Below, one piece after another: positions 1 through 12,800 of a DNA stretch of 64,000 nt. The position numbers and the translations under genes were made by a program. Origin of the DNA: Thalassoglobus sp. JC818 (GTDB taxonomy: Bacteria; Planctomycetota; Planctomycetia; Planctomycetales; Planctomycetaceae); the NCBI RefSeq assembly GCF_040717535.1, contig NZ_JBFEFI010000013.1:39309-103308 (forward strand), read 5' to 3'. The notes beneath the pieces are model-generated. The model saw nothing but the letters and a program-made list of their open reading frames with translations, ran no database searches and was not told where the DNA came from. Position 1 is the first letter of the stretch; each line of letters opens with the position of its first letter.

Positions 1-89
1 GCATGCTTGCGCAGGCGATTCTGCAGGATCTCATAGGTCCCGGATTCCAGCTTCGATTCAGAATCAGGCTGCGGAGCTGTTTCGGACAT
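1..89 (-). CDS. N-terminus of DUF3686-type DNA repair ATPase (partial)
   Basis: Only the first 29 codons are inside the window; the gene runs off the left edge. An ATG at 89 on the minus strand opens a frame with an acidic, Pro/Ser-rich start followed by SGTYEILQNRLRKH. The G-T-Y-E-I-x-x-N-R-L pattern near the N-terminus is what I recall of the large AAA-type 'DNA repair ATPase' (DUF3686) proteins of planctomycetes and related bacteria. It lies 161 nt downstream of the flotillin gene on the same strand, and such ATPases are often neighbours of SPFH proteins. The identification rests on a short stretch and on context, so it is tentative. The forward frame over the same bases is taken to be a shadow. 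Confidence 0.55.
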   Translation of the reverse strand, partial: MSETAPQPDSESKLESGTYEILQNRLRKH

Positions 90-249
90 GAGGCAACTTA
101 CCGACGTCTAGTAATTCAGTTTGAGACAGTTCTAAAGACCTTGAAGCAAACTCGACCGGAGACATCTTCAACTCAAGATCACGATTGAAGAGTCAGCGAA
201 ACAGAAGCTTCAAGTTCCACCTATTCCTTTCCTCTCAGAGTGCACCGCT

Positions 250-2346
250 TCAGTCACTGCTCTCACTGGATGGAATCATTCCCAGTCCGAGTGCTCCGAC
301 TTTCTTGTCCATCAAACCAGCATCCTTCAGATACCGCTGAAGCCGTTTCAGGCTTGATGTCGTTCCGTCGTCATCGGATTCAAACAGAAGCTTCGTGAGC
401 AATGCAGCCACGGACAGGTCTTTGACGTCTTCAATCTTCAAACCGAACTGGCTGACGAACCCGACAAGGTTTTCAGAGAAGTCCTGAGAACCACTCCCAT
501 CGAAGAACGTGTTCTTGACATCCGTGAGGACCTGCGAGTTCCCGATGTATCGATCGACTGATTTCCCAGCTTTGATGGAGTCGACAATGCGATCGAAGAA
601 TTCTGTCTCGCCACCGACGATATCGATTCGTGCAGATTCGAGGGCAGCACCCACGATTCCTGACTGTTCACGAGCAATATCTTTTTGTGCGTTGATCGCA
701 GCGATTTCGATCTCTTTGTCCTTGTTAAGTCGAAGTTTGAACTCTTCGTGCTCACGCCCGACACCATCGAACAGTTTCATCGCTTCGGCCTTCTGCTCGA
801 TGCCTTTGGCTTCTGCGTAGTACTTTTGCTCCAGGACAGTCGCTTCGGCCATTCCTTCTTTCTCGATCGCTTCGGCTTTGGCTTTCTGCCCTTTGGCTTC
901 GGCGACAAGCTTTCGCTCGACCACTGTCGCTTCTGCTGTTCCCTCTTTCTCAAGAGCGTCAGCACGCATGGTCATCACTTGAACTTCGGCCAATCCATCC
1001 GCTGCCGCTTCTGCCTGACGGGCTTCCGCGAGAAGCTTCTTGGAAGCGGTCTCTTTCTCAGCGGCAGAGAGTTTGGCATCGGCCTCGATCACAACTTTGT
1101 CTGCTTCGAAGGTCGCAGCCTGCTTCTGAGCTTCGGCAGCTTTGATTTCTTTAACCAGTGATTCTTCAGCCTGCTTCTCGGCGAGAGTAATCGCGACACG
1201 CTTTTCTCGATCAGCAGTCGCGAACTCTTCGGTATCCTTGATTCGCTGTTGTTCTTCGACAACGGATCGTTCAACTACAACACGCTCACGGATGACATCC
1301 TGAATGTTGCGTTTCTCGACCTCGATCACTTTCTCTTTTTCGATCTCGGCGAGGCCAACGATTCGTTCTCTTTCTGTGACTTCGAGGAGTCGGTCTTTCT
1401 CGACTCGCTCGTTTTCAACAGCATTTGTTCGCTCTTTGTTCTTTTGGGCGACGATGATCTGACGCAGCTTGTTTTCTTCTGCGATTGCAAGCTCTTCTTC
1501 GGTGCTGATGCGTGCCGATTCAGATCGAAGACGCTGTTCTTCCTGGACCTTGGCAGCTTCAGCATGTTCTCGAGCGGCGATCTCGGCGATCTCGCGTTTC
1601 TGCTTCTCAGTCGCTTCCACTCGTTGCTTTTCGAGTTCAAGAATCGCTTCCTGAGCTTCGACATCCTGCTTCTTAATCGTTTTCTCTTTTTCTCTCCGGA
1701 TGTCGTTGGCCTGAATGTGTTCCTGCGCAGTGAGGTTTGTAATTTTCTTAATACCCTCTGCGTCGAGAATATTCATCTCGTTCAGGTGCGTGATCGGAGT
1801 TTGTTCGAGATAGTCAATCGCGCAGTCGTCGAGGACATATCCGTTTAAGTCCGTCCCGATGTGCTTAAGAATTTCTTCCTTAAACTGATCCCGCTCTGTG
1901 TAGAGATCAACGAAGTCAAAGTGCTTTCCGACAGTCTTAAGTGCTTCAGAAAACTTGGCATCGAAGAGTTCAACGAGCGCAGCCTTCTCGGACGCTCGCC
2001 GACATCCCAGGGCCTGAGCGACTTGAAGAATGTCCTGAGTCGTGTTGTTCACGCGAACGAAGAAGGCAACTTCAATATCTGCCCGGACATTGTCTTTGCA
2101 GATCAAACCCGAAGTCTCTCGACGGGCGATTTCGATGCGTTTGACCGACAGGTCCATATGTTCGACGCGGTGAGCAATCGGAATGACCCACATTCCGCCG
2201 CCGGAGACGACACTCATGCCGCCCCATCCGGTTTTCACCAATGCTTCTTCTGGACCGACCTTGCGATAGAATCGCGACATCGCGATGAGAAAGCCCACGA
2301 GCAGAATCGAGAGAAACACGAGCGTCGGTATAAATACTTCCAACAT
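250..2346 (-). CDS. Flotillin / YqiK-like SPFH-domain protein
   Basis: A 698-residue membrane scaffold of the flotillin (SPFH/band 7) family, expected to organise membrane microdomains. Residues about 4-25 form one membrane anchor, followed by an SPFH domain to about residue 200 containing KVGPEEALVKTG. A very long Ala/Glu/Lys-rich coiled coil (about 210-540) follows, with repeated KAEAIEKEG-like and EATVVERK-like units, then a flotillin-type C-terminal region. The ATG at 2346 has GGAAG about 9 nt upstream. The YqiJ-like gene lies 68 nt upstream and the predicted ATPase downstream, so the three probably form an operon. Length and architecture match YqiK-type flotillins. The family is clear; the cargo or partner is unknown. 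Confidence 0.93.
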   Translation of the reverse strand: MLEVFIPTLVFLSILLVGFLIAMSRFYRKVGPEEALVKTGWGGMSVVSGGGMWVIPIAHRVEHMDLSVKRIEIARRETSGLICKDNVRADIEVAFFVRVNNTTQDILQVAQALGCRRASEKAALVELFDAKFSEALKTVGKHFDFVDLYTERDQFKEEILKHIGTDLNGYVLDDCAIDYLEQTPITHLNEMNILDAEGIKKITNLTAQEHIQANDIRREKEKTIKKQDVEAQEAILELEKQRVEATEKQKREIAEIAAREHAEAAKVQEEQRLRSESARISTEEELAIAEENKLRQIIVAQKNKERTNAVENERVEKDRLLEVTERERIVGLAEIEKEKVIEVEKRNIQDVIRERVVVERSVVEEQQRIKDTEEFATADREKRVAITLAEKQAEESLVKEIKAAEAQKQAATFEADKVVIEADAKLSAAEKETASKKLLAEARQAEAAADGLAEVQVMTMRADALEKEGTAEATVVERKLVAEAKGQKAKAEAIEKEGMAEATVLEQKYYAEAKGIEQKAEAMKLFDGVGREHEEFKLRLNKDKEIEIAAINAQKDIAREQSGIVGAALESARIDIVGGETEFFDRIVDSIKAGKSVDRYIGNSQVLTDVKNTFFDGSGSQDFSENLVGFVSQFGLKIEDVKDLSVAALLTKLLFESDDDGTTSSLKRLQRYLKDAGLMDKKVGALGLGMIPSSESSD

Positions 2347-2414
2347 GGTTTGTCACTTCCTCAGTGATTGATGCCACTCTTTCATCGAGATCGTCGATCG
2401 AAGTTTCTCTCGAC

Positions 2415-3044
2415 TCACGCGTCCTCGGTGCATTCGACGTAATAAATCCCGGTTTCCGGGGAGTAATCCACAATTCGCACAAGCGAATCTTTGGCAGCCG
2501 ATCCTTCAACAGTTCGTACATTCAAGCGCAAAGGCGCTCCGTTATCCACAGCACACATTGCCTGACCGAACTCTGAATTTGCTTCGGTCGTGACGATCGT
2601 GCATGTCTTTCCTAACAAGTCCGAAAGTGTGTTCGGCTGTTTGATTCTCAACCGCCCTCGAAGAGGATTCGTGATGAGTTTCGCGCCGACAATGCCAAGT
2701 CCCAGGCTGCGAGCGATCGCAAACGCGGATTCGCCCAATGTTGGGTCCTCCAGGCCTCGATCCAGAAGCATCGTGCTGATCCAGGAAACAATGGCCACGA
2801 TCGAAAGCCAAACCATGAACGGGACTTCCCCCAGGTTCAGCCATCTCAACCCGAGCATTCCCAGATCAGTCGCTGAAGGCGAGACGTCGGGATCGAGATC
2901 CATGTCGAACCCAAGGTCGAAGTCGAAGACATCGATGTCGATTCCGCCTGCAATCACCAGCAACCAATAAAGCGTGACAACCACCAGCAAAATGCTGAAC
3001 GGAAGCACAGGCCACTGAAAATATGTTTCCAACAGAAAAGTCAT
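2415..3044 (-). CDS. YqiJ-like inner-membrane protein with C-terminal OB-fold-like domain
   Basis: A 209-residue protein that resembles YqiJ/NfeD-type partners of flotillins. It has an N-terminal membrane segment (about 12-33), a short Asp-rich stretch (IDVFDFDLGFDMDLDPD), a second hydrophobic segment (about 75-95), a third weaker one (about 110-130) and a soluble C-terminal beta-rich region (about 140-205). Proteins of this kind are commonly encoded directly upstream of SPFH proteins and are thought to work with them in the membrane. Here it precedes the flotillin gene by 68 nt on the same strand, which supports that role. No catalytic residues are visible. Assignment is by layout and context rather than by a strong motif. 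Confidence 0.75.
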   Translation of the reverse strand: MTFLLETYFQWPVLPFSILLVVVTLYWLLVIAGGIDIDVFDFDLGFDMDLDPDVSPSATDLGMLGLRWLNLGEVPFMVWLSIVAIVSWISTMLLDRGLEDPTLGESAFAIARSLGLGIVGAKLITNPLRGRLRIKQPNTLSDLLGKTCTIVTTEANSEFGQAMCAVDNGAPLRLNVRTVEGSAAKDSLVRIVDYSPETGIYYVECTEDA

Positions 3045-3286
3045 CGCAATTCTCCGATGTTGCCATTATGCAACAGAGACTCTGGCAACCCTTTCTCAAA
3101 ACGGAAATTCGGTGCGATGGATCAAGGATTCCGGAGTGAATTCGGATAGTTTTCAGGAGGCAACGATTAGTCAGAATGTGCCCAACACAACGATCGCTCC
3201 AGCCACGACATCGTTTGCAGTCTGTGAACTGACGATGCACACTGACGGATCATAGCCACTCAGAAGCAACACCACCTGCGGAAAGA

Positions 3287-3889
3287 ATGACAGGCAAGAT
3301 GGTCTACTTGAACAAAATCTATACACGAACGGGAGACACCGGAGAGACTTCACTCGGAGATGGAACTCGCGTCCCGAAAGATCATCCAAGGATTATCGCC
3401 TACGGAACGATCGACGAATTGAACTCAGCTTTGGGAACGGTGACTGCGCTGTCTCAACCAACATCCCAGACTCAATCGTCGATTCGAATCATCCAGAACG
3501 ACCTCTTCGATGTGGGTGCTGATCTTTGTGTTCCGGAGAGTGAAGAGCCCCTTGAGTACACGCCGCTTCGAGTCACAGCTGAGCAAGTCGCTCAACTTGA
3601 AGACTGGATCGACCAAGCCAACGAAGTTCTTTCACCACTCACGAGCTTCATTCTGCCAGGGGGAAACCAAGCTTCTGCGTTGCTCCATCAGGCCCGAACA
3701 ATTTGTCGACGGGCCGAAGTACACATCTACCAGCTACTCAATGAAGAACGGATCAACCCACTCATTCTCACCTACGTCAATCGCCTGAGTGACTTGCTCT
3801 TCGTGCTGGCCCGCGTTGAAAACGACAACGGCACAGCAGACATTTTATGGAAGCCAGGCGGAGACGAGTCCAAGACCGCCGAAAAATAA
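3287..3889 (+). CDS. Cob(I)alamin adenosyltransferase, PduO/MMAB type
   Basis: Transfers the adenosyl group of ATP to cob(I)alamin to make adenosylcobalamin, in the cytoplasm. The N-terminal nucleotide loop (KIYTRTGDTGETSLGDGTRV, about residues 9-28) and the helix with IDELNSALG are diagnostic of the PduO family. The helix LPGGNQASALLHQARTICRR carries the paired arginines used for ATP and cobalamin binding. At 200 residues it is a full-length single-domain member. ATG 3287 directly follows GGAAAGA; a second ATG at 3299 is an equally possible start. It is transcribed divergently from the YqiJ-flotillin operon. No cobalamin riboswitch was recognised in the 240 nt upstream. Confidence 0.93.
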   Translation: MTGKMVYLNKIYTRTGDTGETSLGDGTRVPKDHPRIIAYGTIDELNSALGTVTALSQPTSQTQSSIRIIQNDLFDVGADLCVPESEEPLEYTPLRVTAEQVAQLEDWIDQANEVLSPLTSFILPGGNQASALLHQARTICRRAEVHIYQLLNEERINPLILTYVNRLSDLLFVLARVENDNGTADILWKPGGDESKTAEK

Positions 3890-3931
3890 GACAGCCGTGG
3901 CGACTCGCAACTCAATATTCAAGAGAACAGA

Positions 3932-4834
3932 TTAAAAGACCGAGGAGCGCAGTTCGTCAAACTTCTCTTTCAGCTCCGGCATTGCCCCCTGATGCGACGC
4001 GACGATGCCGCCAACCTGATTCGCAAAGTTCCCCGCCTCATGGAGCGTTCGCTTTCGAAGCAGAGACGTGATCAACCCGGCGGTGAACGCATCTCCTGCA
4101 CCGACTGTATCGGCCACCTGAACCGGCTTGCCCTCGACCTCGACAACTTCATCTGCACTCACAAGGCAGCAGCCTTTGGCACCCCGAGTGATGCAGACAA
4201 GCTCAGTCGAAAACTCCTCAATGACTTGCTGAGCGAATTTGACTTCATCGCGACTAAAGTCGAAAAGCGGCGCGATGACTTCGACTTCTTCGTCGTTCAA
4301 TTTCACAACGGTCGAGAGGTTGAGTGAATTTCGAATCCAGTCCGCGGCGTAATAGTTTTGTCTGAGGTTAACGTCATACACTTTCAAACAGTCATCCTGC
4401 ACGGACTGAACAGCCTTCAGGATTGTCTCCCGAGATTTTGACTCGCGCTGAGCTAGAGTTCCGAAACAGACAGCACTCGCAGACTTCATGATCTCTGCAA
4501 GGTCATCAGTGAATTCCAGACGATCCCAAGCGACGCCTTCGTGGATCACATATTTCGGCTGATTTCGCTCATCGAACTCTACGGTCACAGTCCCGGTCGG
4601 AACCTCTTCATCGTGCTGGATCCCATGCGTCTTCAAACCCTTCGACTTCAGAAAGTCTACAATCTCTTCGCCCAACTCATCAGTTCCGACACGACTGACG
4701 ACGATTCCCTGATTGCCGAGTTGCTCAGCTTGAAATGCCACATTCGCCGGTGCTCCTCCGGGTCGTCGTTCGTCCGGGAAGACATCCCACAGGAGTTCTC
4801 CGAGGCCAACGATAATGGGGCGATGCTCAGACAT
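3932..4834 (-). CDS. PfkB-family carbohydrate kinase (fructokinase-like)
   Basis: A 300-residue ribokinase/PfkB-family sugar kinase that would phosphorylate a hexose or related sugar with ATP. The first signature is the glycine-rich RRPGGAPANVAFQAEQLG near residue 25. The second is DTVGAGDAFTAGL near residue 245, whose Asp is the catalytic base. The start WDVFPDERRPGGAPAN resembles fructokinase-like members, but substrate cannot be read from sequence alone. It converges with the adenosyltransferase (42 nt between stops) and is divergent from the lactate/malate dehydrogenase-family gene; those two share the 212 nt between 4835 and 5046. No partner transporter is present nearby. Confidence 0.9.
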   Translation of the reverse strand: MSEHRPIIVGLGELLWDVFPDERRPGGAPANVAFQAEQLGNQGIVVSRVGTDELGEEIVDFLKSKGLKTHGIQHDEEVPTGTVTVEFDERNQPKYVIHEGVAWDRLEFTDDLAEIMKSASAVCFGTLAQRESKSRETILKAVQSVQDDCLKVYDVNLRQNYYAADWIRNSLNLSTVVKLNDEEVEVIAPLFDFSRDEVKFAQQVIEEFSTELVCITRGAKGCCLVSADEVVEVEGKPVQVADTVGAGDAFTAGLITSLLRKRTLHEAGNFANQVGGIVASHQGAMPELKEKFDELRSSVF

Positions 4835-5046
4835 AAATCACTTCATCCGAAATTCAGATTGCTACGTTTTTCTCAACTCGACGGTCGAAATTTCTTCGTT
4901 CTTCTGAACCTACCAGAAAGAGAACCGCACCGAAACTCATCAATTCTTCTCAATCCTCGACCGTCCACCTATAATCAGTATCCGTCGCCTTGCCGACAAT
5001 TGTCGTTTTCATCCCGCAGCTCACCCCACTCCAAGTATCCGCACTT

Positions 5047-6111
5047 ATGCCCGTATTGAATCAGAGTCAACTTTTTGACGTCGCGAACACTCTCCTCAGT
5101 GGCGCAGGTGTTCCCGCAGAAGATGCGAAGATCGTCGCTCAGGAACTCTCCGACGCGAATATTGTCGGACATGACAGCCACGGCATCATGCGGTTGATGC
5201 AATACGTCGACTTCATCCGCGATGGTCATGTCAAAATTGGAGGAGAATTTGAAATCGTCCGCAACGCCCCAGCGTTCGCCGTTGTTGATGGAAACTTCAA
5301 CTTCGGACAAGTGACAGCCAGAAAAGGACTGGCCCTCGGGATCGAAAAAGCTCGATCAGCAGGGACCGCGACGATCATGATGCGAAACTGCAATCATGTG
5401 GGGCGACTCGGAGCTTACACTCAAGATGCCGCCAATCGTGGATTCGCAGCCATCATGGCTGTGAACGCTCCCGGCCCAGGAGGAGTTGCCCCGTTCGGTG
5501 GAATGGAACGCCGACTTGGCACCAATCCAATCAGCATGTCTGGTCCATCGATCAATGGACCACTCGTCCTCGACATGACCACCAGCGCAACCGCCGAAGG
5601 AAAGTTGCGCGTCGCAAAACAATCGGGAAAGACTGTCCCTGACGGAATGATCATCGACGGGTACGGAAAACCTTCCTGTGATCCGAATGCCTACTATGAC
5701 AAGCCATTCGGCTCTATCCTCCCGCTCGGAGGTCCCGGATTGGGACACAAAGGGTACGGTCTTTCCGTCATGGTCGACGTCTTCTGCGGCATGCTTTCCG
5801 GCAGCGGTGTCTGCCGCACAGATCTCCCTCGTGGAGCCAACGGGGTTTGGCTGCACCTGATGGATGTCGAACAATTCCTTCCACGCGATGAGTATGATGA
5901 GTGGATGTCGAAATACGTGAGCCATCTGAAAGATTGCCCACGATTGCCCGGAGTTGACGAAATCCTCCTTCCGGGAGAACTCGAAGAACGAGTCAAGCAA
6001 CAGCGCTCAGCCAACGGAGTCGAAATTCCACCAGAGACTTGGAGACAAATCTCGGAGTTGGCGGCATCATTGAATGTCTCTCTCGATTTCGCGGCAGAGA
6101 GTTCATCGTAA
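5047..6111 (+). CDS. Malate/L-lactate dehydrogenase-family oxidoreductase (Ldh family)
   Basis: An NAD(P)-dependent 2-hydroxyacid or ureidoglycolate-type dehydrogenase of the Ldh/YlbC/AllD family (distinct from classical Rossmann LDH/MDH). Family marks are GHDSHGIMRLMQYVDF near residue 45, MRNCNHVGRLGAY near residue 112, the RLGTNPISM segment and GLGHKGYGLSVMVDVFCG near residue 235. The frame is open from an upstream TTG at 4990, but ATG 5047 gives the usual family N-terminus and a normal 354-residue length. The actual substrate (malate, lactate, ureidoglycolate or a sugar acid) is unresolved. The divergent PfkB kinase suggests a link to sugar or sugar-acid metabolism, which is inference. Confidence 0.88.
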   Translation: MPVLNQSQLFDVANTLLSGAGVPAEDAKIVAQELSDANIVGHDSHGIMRLMQYVDFIRDGHVKIGGEFEIVRNAPAFAVVDGNFNFGQVTARKGLALGIEKARSAGTATIMMRNCNHVGRLGAYTQDAANRGFAAIMAVNAPGPGGVAPFGGMERRLGTNPISMSGPSINGPLVLDMTTSATAEGKLRVAKQSGKTVPDGMIIDGYGKPSCDPNAYYDKPFGSILPLGGPGLGHKGYGLSVMVDVFCGMLSGSGVCRTDLPRGANGVWLHLMDVEQFLPRDEYDEWMSKYVSHLKDCPRLPGVDEILLPGELEERVKQQRSANGVEIPPETWRQISELAASLNVSLDFAAESSS

Positions 6112-6164
6112 AAGCTCAAACTAACTTCAGCGACACGCGTCTTCATTCAACTTAAGGTCGCTTC

Positions 6165-9032
<2,868 letters not shown>

Positions 9033-9112
9033 CACTCTCCAGCGGCTTGTTGTCAGCGTCGATGGCTCTGACATTTCGCCGATTTGAGATTTTTAAGAGT
9101 AGATTTATCAAG

Positions 9113-9835
9113 ATGGTTTCCCCACGCTTCCTGCCGTTGTTTCTGAGTTTACTGACAACGCTTCCGCTGCTGACATCCGGTTGTGCGCCCAAGATTCAGG
9201 CTGTCGACGACCTGAACGGGATTCAGTCGACTTTCGACCAATTCAAGACAGCTGTCCGAAACCGCGAGGGAGACGCCGCAGCTGCACTCGTCACAGAGAA
9301 CTCGATTGAGCGCTTCGACGAACTTCGAAGCTGGGCAGTCTCCGACTCGCCAGAGCAGCTCTCAGAGCGCCCCGTTCTTGAGCAAATCGAAGTCTTGAGG
9401 CTCCGCCACGAACTCACTCCAGAACAGCTCAAGAACTCAGATGGGAAAAAGGTCATCGCCATTCTCGTGGAACGGGATGAGCTTCCGACACCATTCGTAA
9501 AAGAGTCCCAAATTGCTGAACCAGTATTTCAAGGGGATCGCTGTATTCTTCGAATCTTCGACAATGCCGGTCTGGCCAAAGAGCGTATGACATTCCGCAG
9601 AGAAGATGACATCTGGAAACTCGACATCGCCTCGATGGAACACGTCCAAGAGAAAATCTACAACGGGATGAAACGCAAGCGGAAAATGTCCGACGAAGAA
9701 ATCATTGAAGAAATCTCCGCGACATGGGATGACGACCGCGATATCGATACACTCCAAGACACGACAGATCAAACGGCCCAACCGGATCAGCCGGAGGCCG
9801 TTCCTCAATCGGAGACGGAACAGGATTCTCAATGA
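9113..9835 (+). CDS. Conserved hypothetical lipoprotein
   Basis: A 240-residue predicted lipoprotein of unknown function. The long frame begins at 9029 inside the previous gene, but ATG 9113 gives a proper signal sequence (MVSPRFLPLFLSLLTTLPLL) ending at a probable lipidation cysteine, C24. The mature part, with FDQFKTAVRNREGDAAAALV, looks like an NTF2-like or DUF4878-type small fold, and the C-terminus is acidic, Gln-rich and low complexity. Its stop overlaps the ATG of the downstream PVC dehydrogenase by 4 nt, implying translational coupling and a role with that cytochrome. I recognise no enzyme motif. Confidence 0.75.
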   Translation: MVSPRFLPLFLSLLTTLPLLTSGCAPKIQAVDDLNGIQSTFDQFKTAVRNREGDAAAALVTENSIERFDELRSWAVSDSPEQLSERPVLEQIEVLRLRHELTPEQLKNSDGKKVIAILVERDELPTPFVKESQIAEPVFQGDRCILRIFDNAGLAKERMTFRREDDIWKLDIASMEHVQEKIYNGMKRKRKMSDEEIIEEISATWDDDRDIDTLQDTTDQTAQPDQPEAVPQSETEQDSQ

Positions 9836-12800
9836 CTATGCGGCAATCGATTGTCTGCGTTTCTCTTCTCTTCACTTCCCTTTCAGCAGCGTACGCACAA
9901 CGCGACCTGAAAGAGATCCCCTCACCTGATCCAGAGTTGGAACGGGAAACGTTCATTCTCCCTGAGGGATTTGAAGTCAATCTGTTTGCGGCAGACCCCG
10001 CGATTGCCAAACCGATTCAGATGAACTTCGATCCGCAAGGACGCCTGTGGATTGCAAGTTCCGAAACTTATCCGCACATCGAACCCGGTGCGGTTGCCAA
10101 CGACAAGATCCTGTATCTGCAAGATGTCGATGGCGACGGAGTCAGTGATCGAACGGAAATCTTCGCCGACGGTCTTCTGATTCCGACAGGAGTCATTCCC
10201 GGAGACGGAGGTGTTTACGTCGGAGCCAGTACTGAGCTTCTGCACTTCAAAGATACCGATGGCGACGGCAAAGCCGACGAAAAAAGAATCGTCCTGTCTG
10301 GCTTCGGGACCGAGGACACGCACCACATCCTCCACACCCTGCGATACGGCCCCGAATCACTTCTCTACTTCAATCAGTCAATCTACATCCACAGCCACAT
10401 CGAAACTCCCTGGGGAATCAGGAGATTGAACGCCGGAGGAATCTGGCGATTCCGACCTGAAACGCTGGAACTCGAAGTGTTCGCGCGTGGACTCGTCAAC
10501 CAATGGGGAACCGATTTCGACCAGTACGGCCAGACGTTCGCAACAGACGGAGCCGGTGGCGAGGGAATCAATTACATCGTCCCCGGTGCTTCTTACGTCA
10601 CAGCCTTCGGAGCGAATCGAATTCTCCACGGCCTCAACCCCGGCAGCCCGAAGCATTGTGGACTCGAAATTGTTGAGACACCAGATCTGCCGGAAGACTG
10701 GCAGGGAAGTCTGATTACCAACGACTTCCGCGGACACCGTGTCTGTCGATTCGTCCTCACCGAAAGCGGATCGGGATACCGATCTCAGGAACAACAGGAG
10801 GTCATTAAGTCCGATCACGTCGCGTTCCGACCCGTTGATGTCAAACAAGGCCCCGATGGATCGATCTACATTGCCGATTGGTACAACCCGATCATTCAAC
10901 ACGGTGAGGTCGACTTCCGAGATCCCCGCCGAGATCACACTCACGGTCGCATCTGGCGAGTGACCTACACAGGAAACAAAACCAATCCACCGCTTGATAT
11001 TGGATCACTCGACGTTGACCAACTCCTCGAACTCGTGGCCACTTCGAATCGATACTACCGGCAGCAGGCCAAAGTCGTGCTCAAGGAACAAGGGGAAAGC
11101 ATCCTCCCGACTGTCAAGCAATGGGCGACGTCTGTTAAAGACAACCAACAGGATCGCCTGCTTCTCGAAGGGCTCTGGATTTTCCAATCCCTGGGTCAGC
11201 TCGAACATGACCTTTTGAATCGATGCCTCAACTCGGACAATCACAGTGTTCGGGCAGCTGCGACGCGAGTCGTTGGACAAATGGTTTCAAAAATTGACGC
11301 CCCGCTCCAGATTCTCTCGGAACGCATTCTCGACTCCCATCCTCAGGTTCGCCTCGAGGCAATCTGTGCTCTGTCGCACGTTACAGATCCCTCTGCGGTG
11401 GAAGTCGCTCTGCAAGCTTTGACACTCGATGTCGACGAAAACATCGACTACGCGTTGTGGATGACTTGTCGAGACCTCGAACCTTACTGGGCTCCGGCTC
11501 TCGCTCGTGGAGAGCTTTCGCTCGATGCCCCTCCTCAAGCACTTCCGTTCCTGTTGCGAGCAACCAACAACAACACCGGAGTCGCCACGCTTGTCACTCG
11601 ACTGAAGGACGGCACCCTGACTGCCGATTCGCTGGACGATGCTCTGAAAGTCCTCGCGGATCTTGGAACAAAGGAACATCTCGGCGAGGTTTACGATCTG
11701 GTACTCGCTGAGCAAACTCCGTTGAAGCTTCGAGCTGATCTTCTCAACACGCTGACAGAAGCGGCGAGACAACGAAATCAAGTTGCCAACCGACCGCACG
11801 ACCCTCTTTCAGATCTATTGAATGAAGAGAATCCGGCATTTCGCGTGGCCCTCATTCGGTACGTAGGAGCTTCCAAAGCAACGGAGCTGAGATCAGCCAT
11901 CGAAGAGCTGATCGCAAAGGAAAACGCGTCTCTCGGAGAACGCATCGAAGCTATCCATTCCTTCGGTCAGTTTTCCGACGCAGCTTCTGCATCTCGGCTG
12001 ACGCAGGTCGCAAAGTCCCAGATGCCTCCGGAAATTCGCCGTGCTGCGCTCATCGAGTTACTTCGCTTCCGACCGCAACAGGCTCCTGCACTCATCGCCG
12101 ATTTTCTGCAAACTGCTCCGCCGCAAGTCATCGAACCGCTCTTCTATGCCATCATTCAACGCAAGGGAGCAGAAGCCGCCGTCGCTGCTGCGATGAAAGA
12201 CCTGTCTTACCCGAAAGACGTGGCTGTGATCGGATCACGCGTCCTAGGATCATCTGGCCAACAGGATTCCGAACTCGCCAAAGTCCTTCGTCAATCCGGA
12301 CAACTGGCGGACGAGCCCGTTCAGCTCAGCTCTGAAGAAATGCAGCACCTCGTGGCCCAAATTCAAGCCAATGGGAATCCGGCACGCGGTGAAGAAATCT
12401 TCCGTCGCGCAGACCTCAACTGTCTGAAATGTCACGCGATTGGACCGGCAGGCGGCCAGATTGGATCGAACCTTGTCAGTCTCGGAGCGACGGCACAATT
12501 GGACTACGTCGTTGAGTCACTTCTCGATCCCAACGCCAAAGTGAAAGAAGGCTATCACACCGTGGTCGTTGCGACAGACGAAGGAAAAGTCTACTCGGGA
12601 ATTCAAACCCGAGAGTCTGATGATTCACTGTATCTCCGCGATGCGGAAGGCCGCGAACACGTCGTCATCAAAGACGAAATCGTTCAACAGAAACAGGGGC
12701 TTTCCCTGATGCCCGCCGGTCTGACATCTTCAATTACAAACAACGAACTTTTGGATCTGTGTGCGTTTCTTTCATCGCTGGGACGAACTCCCGAGTTCAC

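Noticed and set aside
1249..1848. Long plus-strand frame opposite the flotillin coiled coil
   Set aside because: The repetitive Glu/Ala/Lys codons of the flotillin keep opposite frames open; the translation has no protein-like features.
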